Positions 1 to 8,249 of a stretch of 64,000 nucleotides of DNA are shown here, one piece after another. A program made the position numbers and the translations under genes. Source of the DNA: Thermincola carboxydiphila (GTDB taxonomy: Bacteria > Bacillota > Thermincolia > Thermincolales > UBA2595). Every line of letters starts with the position of its first letter. Positions within the stretch are counted from its first letter, which is position 1. Where the stretch lies: contig JAENYP010000002.1 of the NCBI GenBank assembly GCA_016841725.1, positions 156,767-220,766 on the forward strand, written 5' to 3'. A model generated the notes under the pieces. That model saw only the letters and a list, made by a program, of their open reading frames with translations. It had not been told where the DNA came from and did not search any database.

Positions 1-697
1 GGAATGGATATCGTTCTCTCGCTATGGCCGTTGCCTGGCGCACTTTAACAACCATCTTGTGTTCAGCGCTGCCTTTGGTGGAAAAAGAGAGCATCCCAAC
101 CCGCGGTTCTTCAATTCCGGCCAGGGTTTTGGCAGTCATCGCAGAAGAGTAAGCAATTTCAGCCAGCTGTTCCGCTGTTGGGTCAGGATTAACCGCACAA
201 TCGGCAAAAATCATCACACCCTGCTGACCAAAGTTCCGGTTGCCCATTATCATTATGAATGCTCCGGAGACAACTGATATGCCGGGCGCTGTCTTGATAA
301 TCTGCAGGGCCGGTCTGAGAACATCTGCCGTGGGGCTCAATGACCCCGCAACCAGCCCATCGACATATCCCGCCTTGACCATCATGGTTCCATAATACAG
401 AGGGTTTTCCAAAAGGCGGTCCGCCTCCTGTTTAGTCAGCCCTTTGCCTTTTCTTAACTCATAGAGCAGTCTACTGAGTTCTTCCTTATGGTCCTGTGGA
501 AAATCTACATATTTTATTCCCGGCTTTACCGGCCAGCGTATATTATGCCTATTGCCTTTTAACAGCATGACCTCCGCAACACCGGTGTCAGCTACTACCT
601 CCGCAGCCTCCCGTACCCTGGGGTCGGTAGATTCGGGAAGTACTATCCTGGCCAAATGCTTTGTTGCCTTTTCCCTTATCTCTTTAAGCAGCTTCAT
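1..697 (-). CDS. pta: phosphate acetyltransferase, N-terminal part (cut by window edge)
   Basis: The protein converts acetyl-CoA and phosphate to acetyl phosphate and CoA in the cytoplasm, the first step of acetate formation. The 232 visible residues start MKLLKEIREKA and contain family stretches such as ARIVLPESTDPRV near residue 16, DGLVAGSLSPTADVLRPALQ near 113 and GVMIFADCAVNPDP near 160, which form the N-terminal part of the PTA/PTB fold. The ATG at 697 is preceded by GGGGGAGG at good spacing. The C-terminal third lies beyond base 1, so it cannot be checked whether ackA follows. It is divergent from tmcAL, an enzyme that uses acetate. A phosphate butyryltransferase is the main alternative, but the motifs fit Pta better. 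Confidence 0.93.
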   Translation of the reverse strand, partial: MKLLKEIREKATKHLARIVLPESTDPRVREAAEVVADTGVAEVMLLKGNRHNIRWPVKPGIKYVDFPQDHKEELSRLLYELRKGKGLTKQEADRLLENPLYYGTMMVKAGYVDGLVAGSLSPTADVLRPALQIIKTAPGISVVSGAFIMIMGNRNFGQQGVMIFADCAVNPDPTAEQLAEIAYSSAMTAKTLAGIEEPRVGMLSFSTKGSAEHKMVVKVRQATAIARERYPF

Positions 698-775
698 GGT
701 CCTCCCCCTTCATCCGGGAACAACTATTATAGTTATTACACAAAGAGGGAGTTTTCATCATAATTTTTTAGCTAA

Positions 776-811
776 AATAAAACCAAAGATTAACCTGTGG
801 CAGGTTTTATT
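776..811. other. stem-loop between pta and tmcAL
   Basis: AATAAAACC (776-784) and GGTTTTATT (803-811) form a perfect 9-bp stem with an 18-base loop in the divergent spacer. There is no clear T-run, so it is not an obvious terminator. It may be an operator or leader structure for either gene. Confidence 0.35.
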
Positions 812-899
812 GGCTTAAGATGGAAATAATATAGTAACTAACCTCTTTGTCAGGCTGGGAACACACCGGAAACAGACAGAGGAAATTTAGGAGGCACCA

Positions 900-2195
900 A
901 TGAATATAGTCGGAATTATTACTGAACACAATCCATTTCATAATGGGCACCTGTATCATGTCCGGAAAGCCAGGGAAGAATGTGCAGCCGACCTGGTGGT
1001 TTCCGTTATGAGCGGGCATTTTTTGCAGCGGGGGGAGCCCGCCCTGTTCAACAAATGGGCCCGGGCTGAAATGGCAGTGCGCGGCGGTGTTGATCTGGTG
1101 GTGGAACTCCCGACCGCATTTTCAGTACGCAGCGCCAGCGCCTTTGCCCTCGGTTCCATTTCCCTGCTGGATAGAATGGGTGTGGTCACCCATGTCTGTT
1201 TTGGCAGCGAGGCAGGTAATACGGATATACTGTGGCCTGCAGCGCGGGTGCTTGCCTGTGAGCCGGTAAAATTTAAAGAAATCCTGAGTACACTGCTCAA
1301 TACCGGTCTGCCCTACCCTGCAGCCCGGGCCGAAGCCTTAACCCGTTACCTTGCCCAACAGGGAGTTAATCTTCCGGAAGAAACCTTTAAAAGCCCCAAC
1401 AACATCCTTGGCATTGAATATCTGAAGGCGCTGATAAATACCGGCAGCAGCATCGTGCCTTCGGCCATAAAGAGATTTGCCGCCGGCTACCACGACAGGG
1501 AGATTGACCCAGTCAGTACCGGTGTGGACAGCGCCAATAATGGCAGCGCCAATAATGGCCCGGCCAATATAGCCAGCGCCACCAGTATCCGGGAACGCCT
1601 GATAAGTGACAATAACCGCACAGATGGTATTGCAGCGGTTGTCCCGACTGCGTCTCTGGAAGTGATTAAACGCGAGATTGCCGGAGGTCAGGGACCTGTT
1701 TTTATTGACAACTATGACAGGGTTCTGTTTTACCTGCTGAGAACCCTCTCTCATGAATACCTGTCCCTTTTAAATGATGTTGGCGAGGGTCTAGAAAACC
1801 GTATTCTGGAGGTATCTCTGGCAGCTGATTCAGTCAGGAAACTGCTGCAGGGAGTCAAGACAAAACGCTATACCTGGACACGGATACAAAGGATTCTCTC
1901 TTACATCCTCCTCGGTTATACCAGGGACATGGCACATGCCTTTGAAAAAAACGGCCCACTATATATAAGGGTTCTCGGGCTCTCGGCCAAAGGCCGGGCA
2001 TCCCTGAAAAAAATAAAAAAGCAGGCCTCAGTGCCTGTCATCACCAGGACATCACCCTTCCTTGGCAAAGGTGACAATATAGCTCAAATGCTTGCTTTTG
2101 ATGTCAGGGCTACAGATATATATACCCTGCTTTATCCGGGCAAAACCATAACACGCCAGGGCATTGACTGCAAAATCATGCCCTATGTCAGGTAG
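900..2195 (+). CDS. tmcAL: tRNA(Met) cytidine acetate ligase (YlbM family)
   Basis: TmcAL activates acetate with ATP and forms N4-acetylcytidine at the wobble base of elongator tRNA-Met. The N-terminus (MNIVGIITEHNPFHNGHLYH) carries the HxGH-type nucleotidyltransferase motif HNGH. GDTVVELP-like GGVDLVVELP and CFGSEAGN follow near residues 65 and 100, as in YlbM. A good AGGAGG precedes the ATG. At 431 residues it is somewhat longer than the usual ~400. The excess is a low-complexity Asn/Ala/Ser insertion around residue 211-225 encoded by 15-bp tandem repeats, just before the conserved SATSIRERL. It stands beside ylbJ and coaD, as in the ylb region of Bacillus. Confidence 0.9.
   Translation: MNIVGIITEHNPFHNGHLYHVRKAREECAADLVVSVMSGHFLQRGEPALFNKWARAEMAVRGGVDLVVELPTAFSVRSASAFALGSISLLDRMGVVTHVCFGSEAGNTDILWPAARVLACEPVKFKEILSTLLNTGLPYPAARAEALTRYLAQQGVNLPEETFKSPNNILGIEYLKALINTGSSIVPSAIKRFAAGYHDREIDPVSTGVDSANNGSANNGPANIASATSIRERLISDNNRTDGIAAVVPTASLEVIKREIAGGQGPVFIDNYDRVLFYLLRTLSHEYLSLLNDVGEGLENRILEVSLAADSVRKLLQGVKTKRYTWTRIQRILSYILLGYTRDMAHAFEKNGPLYIRVLGLSAKGRASLKKIKKQASVPVITRTSPFLGKGDNIAQMLAFDVRATDIYTLLYPGKTITRQGIDCKIMPYVR
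1530..1574 (+). repeat. 15-bp tandem repeat inside tmcAL
   Basis: AGCGCCAATAATGGC occurs twice exactly (1530-1544 and 1545-1559), followed by a diverged third unit to 1574. The unit is a multiple of three, so the frame is kept and a repeated Ser-Ala-Asn-Asn-Gly run is added in a loop before the SIRERL motif. Confidence 0.8.
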
Positions 2196-2257
2196 TTCAT
2201 TTCAATAGTTCATTCTAATAGTTCATTTCAATAGTTCATTCCAGTAGTTCATTCCTA
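2193..2257 (+). repeat. 13-bp tandem repeat after tmcAL
   Basis: Five units of consensus TAGTTCATTYYAA start at the tmcAL stop codon itself (2193, 2206, 2219, 2232, 2245). Because the 13-base period shifts frame, each unit adds a TAG in a new frame, so any readthrough is stopped at once in all frames. Confidence 0.85.
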
Positions 2258-2370
2258 ATAGCCGCAGCGCCGAACTGCTGATTTTTTTCGTTCTACCAGA
2301 CAGGTTCCCCCGATATAATTTTAGTGCCGAATTTCTACCGGCATAACGTTATATGGGGGGAAACTTGTTT

Positions 2371-3606
2371 ATGCGACCACACCAAAGAAAAATCAGAATC
2401 ACTGTTGTAACTCTGATTGTTCCTGCAATCGTCCTTTTAATATTGTGTATGGTTATTTATCCAAGAGACGTTTTTGAGGCTTCCAAAACAGGAATAAGCG
2501 CGTGGTGGAACATTGTGTTTCCGGCGCTGCTGCCCTTTTTTATCAGTTCCGAACTCCTGATGAGCTATGGTGTCGTCCAGTTCATGGGAGTGCTCCTGGA
2601 ACCTGTGATGCGCCCCCTGTTTAACCTTCCCGGGGCAGGTTCCTTTGTCATGGCTGTGGGATATAGTTCCGGATTTCCCATCAGCGCCTCCCTGACCGCT
2701 CGCTTAAGAAAAGAAAGGCTCTGCACCAGATATGAAGGTGAACGTCTGATGTGCTTCACCAATAATGCTTCTCCCCTGTTTATGCTGGTAGCCGTTGGGG
2801 TCGGCATGTTCGGCAATCCACGCCTGGGTATTATCATTGCCCTGGCTCATTATGCAGCTAATTTCATCCTTGGTCTGCTGCTCCGTTTTTACAGGACAAA
2901 TGACCCCGAATTCACACCCGGGGTTGAACGAAAAGATAGTATCCTGCGCCGGGCCTTTGCGGAAATGCATAAGGTAATAGAGGCAAACCCGCTCCCCTTC
3001 GGGAGAGCGCTGGGGAATGCGATAAGTTCTTCTGTTAACAAACTCCTTCTGATCGGAGGTTTTGTGATTGTCTTTTCTGTTATCATCAGGGTTGCCATGC
3101 TTACCGGGATAATGTCCCTGATAACTCAGGCACTGAGTATTCTGGCGGCGCCTGCCGGCTTTTCTCGTACAACTGTCAGTGCACTTGGCCAGGGTTTTTT
3201 TGAAATGACCCTGGGTACTAAAGCGGCTTCAGAAGCAGTGTCTCCACTAGCCCAAAGAGCTGCTGCAGCCAGTATTATTCTTGGCTGGAGCGGACTGTCA
3301 GTCCTGGCGCAGGTAGCTGCAATGACCGGGGAAACAGATCTAAAGATGAAACTTTTTACACTGAGCAGAATTTTTCACGGCTGTTTGGCCGGCCTGATAT
3401 GTACCATTATGCTTAATTTAAAACCGGTACTGACCTGGCTGGCAGAGCCAACAGTGGCTGTACCGGGTTCAGGGCATGCTTTTTCCTGGTGGTTAAGCCT
3501 CTCCCTAAGCAGTAGAATCTGCCTTTATACACTGGCAATCTGGTTTGCCACAGCCCTGCTTGTTTACATATTTCGTACATTTTCTATCATTCGAATGCGC
3601 ATTTAG
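2371..3606 (+). CDS. ylbJ: sporulation integral membrane protein YlbJ
   Basis: YlbJ is a polytopic membrane protein of the nucleoside-transporter/gate fold needed for efficient spore formation in Bacillus. The roughly 411 residues show many hydrophobic segments and family landmarks: WWNIVFPALLPFFISSELL near residue 44, VGYSSGFPISA near 98, CFTNNASPLFM near 126 and LGQGFFEMTLGTK near 270. The ATG at 2371 is chosen because the G-run GGGGGG lies 10 bases upstream; an ATG at 2353 would place that ribosome site inside the gene. Its neighbourhood with coaD, rsmD and tmcAL is the conserved ylb block. The transported solute is unknown. Confidence 0.9.
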   Translation: MRPHQRKIRITVVTLIVPAIVLLILCMVIYPRDVFEASKTGISAWWNIVFPALLPFFISSELLMSYGVVQFMGVLLEPVMRPLFNLPGAGSFVMAVGYSSGFPISASLTARLRKERLCTRYEGERLMCFTNNASPLFMLVAVGVGMFGNPRLGIIIALAHYAANFILGLLLRFYRTNDPEFTPGVERKDSILRRAFAEMHKVIEANPLPFGRALGNAISSSVNKLLLIGGFVIVFSVIIRVAMLTGIMSLITQALSILAAPAGFSRTTVSALGQGFFEMTLGTKAASEAVSPLAQRAAAASIILGWSGLSVLAQVAAMTGETDLKMKLFTLSRIFHGCLAGLICTIMLNLKPVLTWLAEPTVAVPGSGHAFSWWLSLSLSSRICLYTLAIWFATALLVYIFRTFSIIRMRI

Positions 3607-3708
3607 GTGAAGAAGTATGTCAAAAAGCCCTGTACAATTAAAAATGCGCATGTCTCAAAAACACGCGCACGAGTTATGTTTCCTGGATGTATTTATGCAT
3701 GCCATATA

Positions 3709-4185
3709 TTACTCAGTGGGGGCAGCTTCCTGCTCACTTTTCGGCGGAGTGCGGAGTTCTTCTCTGGCATTCCTGATCTGATTCAGAATTTTTTCGATAT
3801 TATCCTCACCCTTGCCCAATAAATCATCCGCAAACTGGTAAGCGCCGATTTTAATTTCCCGGGAAACGGTTTTAGCCTGTTCCATTACCTCTGAAGCCTG
3901 TTCCCTTGCCCGTTTCACCAGCTCATCCTCACCGGCCATCCGGCTCAGTTCCTCCCGGGCTTCACTGACAATTCTTTTGGCTTCATTTCTGGCTTCCTCA
4001 ATTATTCTTTCACGCTCCACAGCTACTGACTTGGCCAGACGCATTTCTTCGGGGAGAGCGGTACGAATATGGTCAATCATATCAAGAATCAGGTCATCAT
4101 CAATCAGTATCTTACCGACTAAGGGGACCTTGGTACTTTCTTCGACCAGTTCTTCCAATTCATTTAAGACATCCAGGATATCCAT
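3709..4185 (-). CDS. coiled-coil protein of unknown function next to coaD
   Basis: No family function is recognised. The 158 residues start MDILDVLNELEELVEESTKV. A short acidic N-terminal helix is followed by VGKILIDDDLILDMIDHIRTALPEE, then a long charged heptad-like helix (about residues 55-120) with repeats of EEARNEAKRIVSEAREE type. There are no membrane segments. This resembles the stalk of F-type ATPase subunit b or DivIVA-like proteins only in being a coiled coil. The second ATG at 4185 is 7 bases from GGGAGG; the ATG at 4191 is only one base away from it. It lies about 100 bases downstream of coaD on the same strand, so it is probably cotranscribed. Confidence 0.75.
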   Translation of the reverse strand: MDILDVLNELEELVEESTKVPLVGKILIDDDLILDMIDHIRTALPEEMRLAKSVAVERERIIEEARNEAKRIVSEAREELSRMAGEDELVKRAREQASEVMEQAKTVSREIKIGAYQFADDLLGKGEDNIEKILNQIRNAREELRTPPKSEQEAAPTE

Positions 4186-4285
4186 GTCCATTCCTCCCAA
4201 TAACAATGTTTTACCTGAAACTACAATATATTTCAACCCGGAAAGGCGTTTTCCCTTTTTATGGTGTAAACAATTTTAGGAGTTT

Positions 4286-4780
4286 TCACTGTTTCTGCCA
4301 TAATTCTTCGAATTTTTCTTGCAAAGCTTTCTCCACTATATTGGGAACAAAGTCAGTGATACATCCTCCCAGTGAAGCCACCTCTTTGAGAACACTTGAA
4401 CTCACAAATGACCATTTTGCCTGTGACATCATAAAAACAGTTTCAATATCGGGCTGAAGTTTTTTATTTGTCAGGGCCATTTGAAATTCATTTTCGAAAT
4501 CCGAAATTGCCCGCAGCCCTCTTATAATTACCTGGGCGTTTTTTTCCGCTGCATGTTTAACCGTTAAGCCTTTAAAGCTGTCAACCGATACATTGTTGTA
4601 TGACTTAAGGGCTTCCCTGAGTAGTTCTACCCGCTCTTCAAGAGTGAACAGAGGAGTCTTGCCGGAATTTATGGAAACAGATACAATAACATGTTCAAAA
4701 AGAACAGCAGCTCTCTCAATTATATCGATATGACCATTGGTCACAGGGTCAAAACTGCCGGGATAAATAGCAAGTTTCAT
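4286..4780 (-). CDS. coaD: phosphopantetheine adenylyltransferase
   Basis: CoaD transfers AMP from ATP to 4'-phosphopantetheine, the penultimate step of CoA synthesis. The 164 residues match the normal size. The N-terminal nucleotidyltransferase motif GSFDPVTNGHIDII contains the TNGH signature, and RGLRAISDFENEFQMA and the MSQAKWSFVSSS(V/L)KE region contribute substrate and ATP contacts. The ATG at 4780 has AAAGGTGG six bases upstream. A longer frame would run back over the rsmD stop. rsmD ends two bases upstream of this start, so the two are translationally close, as in many Firmicutes. Confidence 0.96.
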   Translation of the reverse strand: MKLAIYPGSFDPVTNGHIDIIERAAVLFEHVIVSVSINSGKTPLFTLEERVELLREALKSYNNVSVDSFKGLTVKHAAEKNAQVIIRGLRAISDFENEFQMALTNKKLQPDIETVFMMSQAKWSFVSSSVLKEVASLGGCITDFVPNIVEKALQEKFEELWQKQ

Positions 4781-4782
4781 GG

Positions 4783-5382
4783 TTAGCCACCTTTCTGATA
4801 ACACTGCCCCTCTCCGCTGGTAAAATCCCCGGATTCCATTCGGTAAAATGACAGCATCGTATCACCATACTTCTGGCACCTGAACATCCTGAAGCAGGAT
4901 ATCATTTCCGGCAGCAAATCTGCTTTACTGCTCTCTGTGATAATTACCCCTTCAGACTTAAGTATCATATTACGGCACACCCGGTCCATGCTCTTCTGCA
5001 CAAGTCCCCTGCCGTAAGGGGGGTCCATATAAATAATATCAAACTGTTGATTTCTTTTTGCCAGCACCGCCACAGCATTATCCGCATCTGTACAAAAAAC
5101 CTCCGCACTGCCGGACAGGCCGGTCAGTTCCAGGTTATCACTGATTATTTTAACAGCCCGCGGATTTTTTTCGATAAATACAGCCCTCTCGGCTCCACGG
5201 CTGATTGCTTCAATGCCAATTGCCCCGGTCCCTGCATAAAGATCCAGAAACCGGCAGCCGGGAATCCACTCATTGATAATGTTGAAAAGGGATTCTTTTG
5301 TGCGGTCCATTGTAGGCCGGGTTTCCATACCCTTTAGTGACTTCAGCCTGCGTCCCTTGGCAGTACCGGTTATTACCCGCAC
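4783..5382 (-). CDS. rsmD: 16S rRNA (guanine966-N2)-methyltransferase
   Basis: RsmD methylates G966 of 16S rRNA in the assembled 30S subunit, using S-adenosylmethionine. The sequence shows the family start VRVITGTAKGRRL, the SAM-binding loop LDLYAGTGAIGIEAISRGA near residue 48 and the catalytic DPPYGRG near 122. I prefer the GTG at 5382: GAGGTG is 10 bases upstream, and the family usually begins at this Val. An ATG at 5391 is only one base from the ribosome site. It is followed immediately by coaD, the usual pairing. Confidence 0.94.
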   Translation of the reverse strand: MRVITGTAKGRRLKSLKGMETRPTMDRTKESLFNIINEWIPGCRFLDLYAGTGAIGIEAISRGAERAVFIEKNPRAVKIISDNLELTGLSGSAEVFCTDADNAVAVLAKRNQQFDIIYMDPPYGRGLVQKSMDRVCRNMILKSEGVIITESSKADLLPEMISCFRMFRCQKYGDTMLSFYRMESGDFTSGEGQCYQKGG

Positions 5383-5468
5383 CTGTTCCATTCACCTCTT
5401 TGGAGGATTTTTAGCACATCCAAATTATAACACAAATTCAACTAAAAATCGATTTTATTATTACACTA

Positions 5469-6320
5469 TCAAGAAGATTTAGCAATAAACCTTTTCATTA
5501 TCTGGTTTGCCACTGTATTGATAATAAAAATCGTGATAATTAGAACTGTTGCCGTACCAAAAGCCTTCTCAGTAGCCTCTTTTGTACCAACTTCCATAGC
5601 TACCAGATAAAGGTGCATTGACATTGTCCGCGCCGGGTCAAACACGCTTTCCGGCAGCCTCAGGGAGCCTCCCAGGGTTAACATCAGGGCAGCGGTTTCA
5701 CCGATAACACGGCCAATAGAAAGGATAACACCTGTGATTATCCCGGGTAAGGCGCTGGGCAATACGACCCTTACGATAGTCTGCCACTTGGTAGCACCCA
5801 GGGCCAGACTGCCTTCGCGGTATGAAGCCGGCACCGTTTTTAGGGCTTCTTCAGAAGTCCTTACCAAGGTGGGCAGGATCATGGTCGCTCCTGTAAGGGC
5901 GCCTGATATCAGGGACCATCCGTGAGTAATAGGTTCCAGCAGGATTACAAAAAAAGCAAAACCAAACAAGCCAAATACAATAGAGGGTATCCCCGCCAGA
6001 GCTTCCGTACCGAACCTGATTATCCGGGTAACTTTCCCTTCCCTGGTATACTCGGTAAGGAAAATAGCAGCCCCGACCCCAATTGGAGTAGCAATCAGCA
6101 GTGTTAAGGCCGTAAAATATATCGTGGCTGCAATTGTAGGGAAAATCCCGCCCTGAGACCCCATCTTCCTGGGTTTCTCGGTCAGGAATTCCCAGTTGAC
6201 AACATGGAGACCTTCAAAAAGAACATATCCAATAACAAGCATCAATATAGCTACAGTGGAAAAACCGGCAATCCACAGGGCTGTTTTGGCTATTTTCTGG
6301 CTTGTTTTAACTGAAATCAT
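5469..6320 (-). CDS. pstA: phosphate ABC transporter permease PstA
   Basis: PstA is one of the two membrane subunits of the high-affinity phosphate importer. The 283 residues contain about six hydrophobic segments and the inner-membrane-complex loop with EALKTVPASYREGSLALGAT, the EAA-type site where the ATPase docks, near residue 155. The start overlaps the pstC stop by four bases, which indicates translational coupling. The next gene downstream is rsmD; pstB and phoU, which normally follow, are absent here. Confidence 0.96.
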   Translation of the reverse strand: MISVKTSQKIAKTALWIAGFSTVAILMLVIGYVLFEGLHVVNWEFLTEKPRKMGSQGGIFPTIAATIYFTALTLLIATPIGVGAAIFLTEYTREGKVTRIIRFGTEALAGIPSIVFGLFGFAFFVILLEPITHGWSLISGALTGATMILPTLVRTSEEALKTVPASYREGSLALGATKWQTIVRVVLPSALPGIITGVILSIGRVIGETAALMLTLGGSLRLPESVFDPARTMSMHLYLVAMEVGTKEATEKAFGTATVLIITIFIINTVANQIMKRFIAKSS

Positions 6321-7210
6321 GACTGGCTAACCCCCCTTTTCCCAAGAAAGCTGGCCACTGCATTAAGCAGCATGATAATGAGAAACAAGACTATACCGGT
6401 GGCAAACAAGGCCTTGACGTGGTCACCGGCAGCATATCCCATTTCAATGGCAATATTCCCGGTAAGGGTACGGACCGGGGCGAAAATCGAATCTGGGATA
6501 GCAACTGTATTACCCGCAACCATAATGACTGCCATGGTCTCCCCAAGAGCGCGTCCCATTCCCAGAACAACGGCAGCTATGATGCCTGAACTGGCAGCAG
6601 GTATAGTAACCTTGTAAATCGTCTGCCAGTCAGTCGCCCCAAGAGCGAGTGAAGCCTCTTTATATTCTTGGGGGACGGAACGGATGGCATCTTCAGATAT
6701 ATTAATCACAGTGGGTAAAATCATAATGGCTAGAATAATAGAAGCTGACAGCACACTGTACCCTCTCTGGTATTCGGGTCTCAGGATGTTAACCAGGTAT
6801 GTCCTTTCAATATGCATTAACAGTTCATTAACTATAACCATCCCAAACAAGCCATATACAACTGAAGGAATACCGGCCAGGAGTTCAACAGCCGGCCTGA
6901 TAAATTTACTTACTCTGGGAGGAGCAAATTCGGCAAGGAAAATAGCTGTGGCCACCCCAAGAGGTACTCCCAGAATAAGGGCGCCGAAGGTAACCGCAAA
7001 GGTACCCACTATCATAGGCAGAATCCCGAAAATGTCTTTGGTGGGATACCATTCTTTCCCCAGCAAAAAATCAATTACGCCAACCTTTTTTATGAGAGGC
7101 AGTCCTTCTGTGAAAATAAACCCCCCGATTAAAATTACTGTGATTACAGATATGAATGCACTAAACAAAAGGATTTTTTCATATACTTTTTCCTTCACCT
7201 TGTAATCCAA
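6317..7210 (-). CDS. pstC: phosphate ABC transporter permease PstC
   Basis: PstC pairs with PstA to form the phosphate channel. The 297 residues have about six membrane spans, GIPSVVYGLFGM near residue 110 and the EAA-type docking loop with AIRSVPQEYKEASLALGAT near 165. The start is a TTG at 7210 with GGAG about ten bases upstream; no in-frame ATG is placed better. It lies 46 bases after pstS with a hairpin between, and overlaps pstA by four bases. Confidence 0.96.
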   Translation of the reverse strand: MDYKVKEKVYEKILLFSAFISVITVILIGGFIFTEGLPLIKKVGVIDFLLGKEWYPTKDIFGILPMIVGTFAVTFGALILGVPLGVATAIFLAEFAPPRVSKFIRPAVELLAGIPSVVYGLFGMVIVNELLMHIERTYLVNILRPEYQRGYSVLSASIILAIMILPTVINISEDAIRSVPQEYKEASLALGATDWQTIYKVTIPAASSGIIAAVVLGMGRALGETMAVIMVAGNTVAIPDSIFAPVRTLTGNIAIEMGYAAGDHVKALFATGIVLFLIIMLLNAVASFLGKRGVSQS

Positions 7211-7235
7211 TATGCATCAACTCCAAACGAGATTA

Positions 7236-7254
7236 GGGCGGACAATGTCCGCCC
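7236..7254. other. intercistronic hairpin between pstS and pstC
   Basis: GGGCGGAC AAT GTCCGCCC is a perfect 8-bp GC-rich stem with a three-base loop in the 46-base gap. It lacks a T-run on the minus strand, so it fits a 3' stabiliser or partial attenuator that would keep pstS more abundant than pstCA. Confidence 0.65.
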
Positions 7255-7256
7255 GG

Positions 7257-8105
7257 TTATTTCACAGGTATAAACTCTTCAGCAACTATTTGCTGGCCTT
7301 CTTCACTTAGTACAAAATCAATAAATGCTTTGGTCGCAGCATCGGTTTCTGCCTTAGTCAGATACAGAAACGGCCTGGCAATACGGTAAGAGCCGTCAAC
7401 AACCGCATCAGTGGAAATTGCTACTCCGTCAATCTTCAGAGCCTTCACCGCATTGTCAACTGCACCCATGGAGATGAATCCAACTGCATTAGGGTCACTA
7501 ATGACACCTTTTTTAACCGCACCGGTGGAGTTCTGGATAATCGCATTAGCAATAAATTTGGCATCATCTCCAAGTACTATTTCCTCAAAAGCGCCCCTGG
7601 TTCCTGAACCGGCCTCACGTACAATTACCGTAATCGGTTTATCTTCTCCGCCAACTTCATTCCAGTTTTCGATTTGACCGGTAAATATCTTTTTTACCTG
7701 TTCCAGGGTAAGGTCTGTCAGATTGTTTGCCGGGTTAACAACCACAGCGATTCCATCCCTGGCAATAACTGTTTCGGTCAGACCATAGCCTTTTTCTTCA
7801 TCTTTAAGGTCCCGTGAAGAAGCGCCTATGTTAGCTGTGCCTGAATTCGCGGCTTCTACTCCGGCGCTTGACCCGCCACCCTGTATATTAACCATCACAT
7901 CAGAATATTGTTCTTCAAAGGCGGCTACCAGTTCCTCCGACAGAGGCTGCACTGATGTGGAACCGGCTACCTTGACCGTTCCATTGATACCGGAAGCATT
8001 TTCGTCACCTTTTTGTTCTGAACCGCTGCAGCCTGCAGCAAATACTGCTGTAATCATTACCAGCGCCAGCAATACTGTCAGTTTTGACCTTTTTAAAGTA
8101 TGCAT
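7257..8105 (-). CDS. pstS: phosphate ABC transporter substrate-binding lipoprotein PstS
   Basis: PstS captures phosphate outside the membrane and delivers it to PstCA. The 282 residues begin with a lipoprotein signal ending AVFAAGC (lipid-bearing Cys about residue 26). Family binding loops follow: GSTSVQPL near residue 48, GGGSSAGV near 77, GASSRDL near 96 and REAGSGTRGAF near 165. The gene leads the operon, with its own promoter and a PhoP-type box upstream, so phosphate limitation probably induces it. Confidence 0.96.
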   Translation of the reverse strand: MHTLKRSKLTVLLALVMITAVFAAGCSGSEQKGDENASGINGTVKVAGSTSVQPLSEELVAAFEEQYSDVMVNIQGGGSSAGVEAANSGTANIGASSRDLKDEEKGYGLTETVIARDGIAVVVNPANNLTDLTLEQVKKIFTGQIENWNEVGGEDKPITVIVREAGSGTRGAFEEIVLGDDAKFIANAIIQNSTGAVKKGVISDPNAVGFISMGAVDNAVKALKIDGVAISTDAVVDGSYRIARPFLYLTKAETDAATKAFIDFVLSEEGQQIVAEEFIPVK

Positions 8106-8169
8106 CTTTCTGATTATCCTCCCTTTGCTCTGCTATTTTTTTGCAGGTGTTTAACTACCCACAATTGTG

Positions 8170-8197
8170 ATTATAGATGATTAATGTAAAGATGCAA
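8170..8197 (-). promoter_or_regulatory. sigma-A-type promoter for pstSCA
   Basis: On the minus strand TTGCAT (8192-8197) and TATAAT (8170-8175) are separated by 16 bases, about 65 bases upstream of the pstS ATG. The -10 box is perfect. Confidence 0.7.
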
Positions 8198-8206
8198 TTG
8201 ATACCA

Positions 8207-8223
8207 TGTTAAGATTCTGTTAA
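8207..8223 (-). promoter_or_regulatory. PhoP/PhoB-type Pho box upstream of pstS
   Basis: Two exact TTAACA hexamers lie 11 bases apart (8218-8223 and 8207-8212 on the minus strand), directly upstream of the -35 box. This matches the Bacillus PhoP consensus of TT(A/T/C)ACA repeats with about five-base spacers. A weaker third repeat (TTAAGA) lies at 8225-8230. Confidence 0.72.
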
Positions 8224-8249
8224 GTCTTAAAAATTTTCTGAAAGGGTCA

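Noticed and set aside
3607-3822. A 71-codon plus-strand frame after ylbJ
   Set aside because: It overlaps the end of the coiled-coil gene on the other strand, has no ribosome site and no family likeness.
3709-4185. ATP synthase subunit b or V-type stalk subunit
   Set aside because: Only the charged coiled coil is similar; there is no membrane helix and no other ATPase gene nearby.
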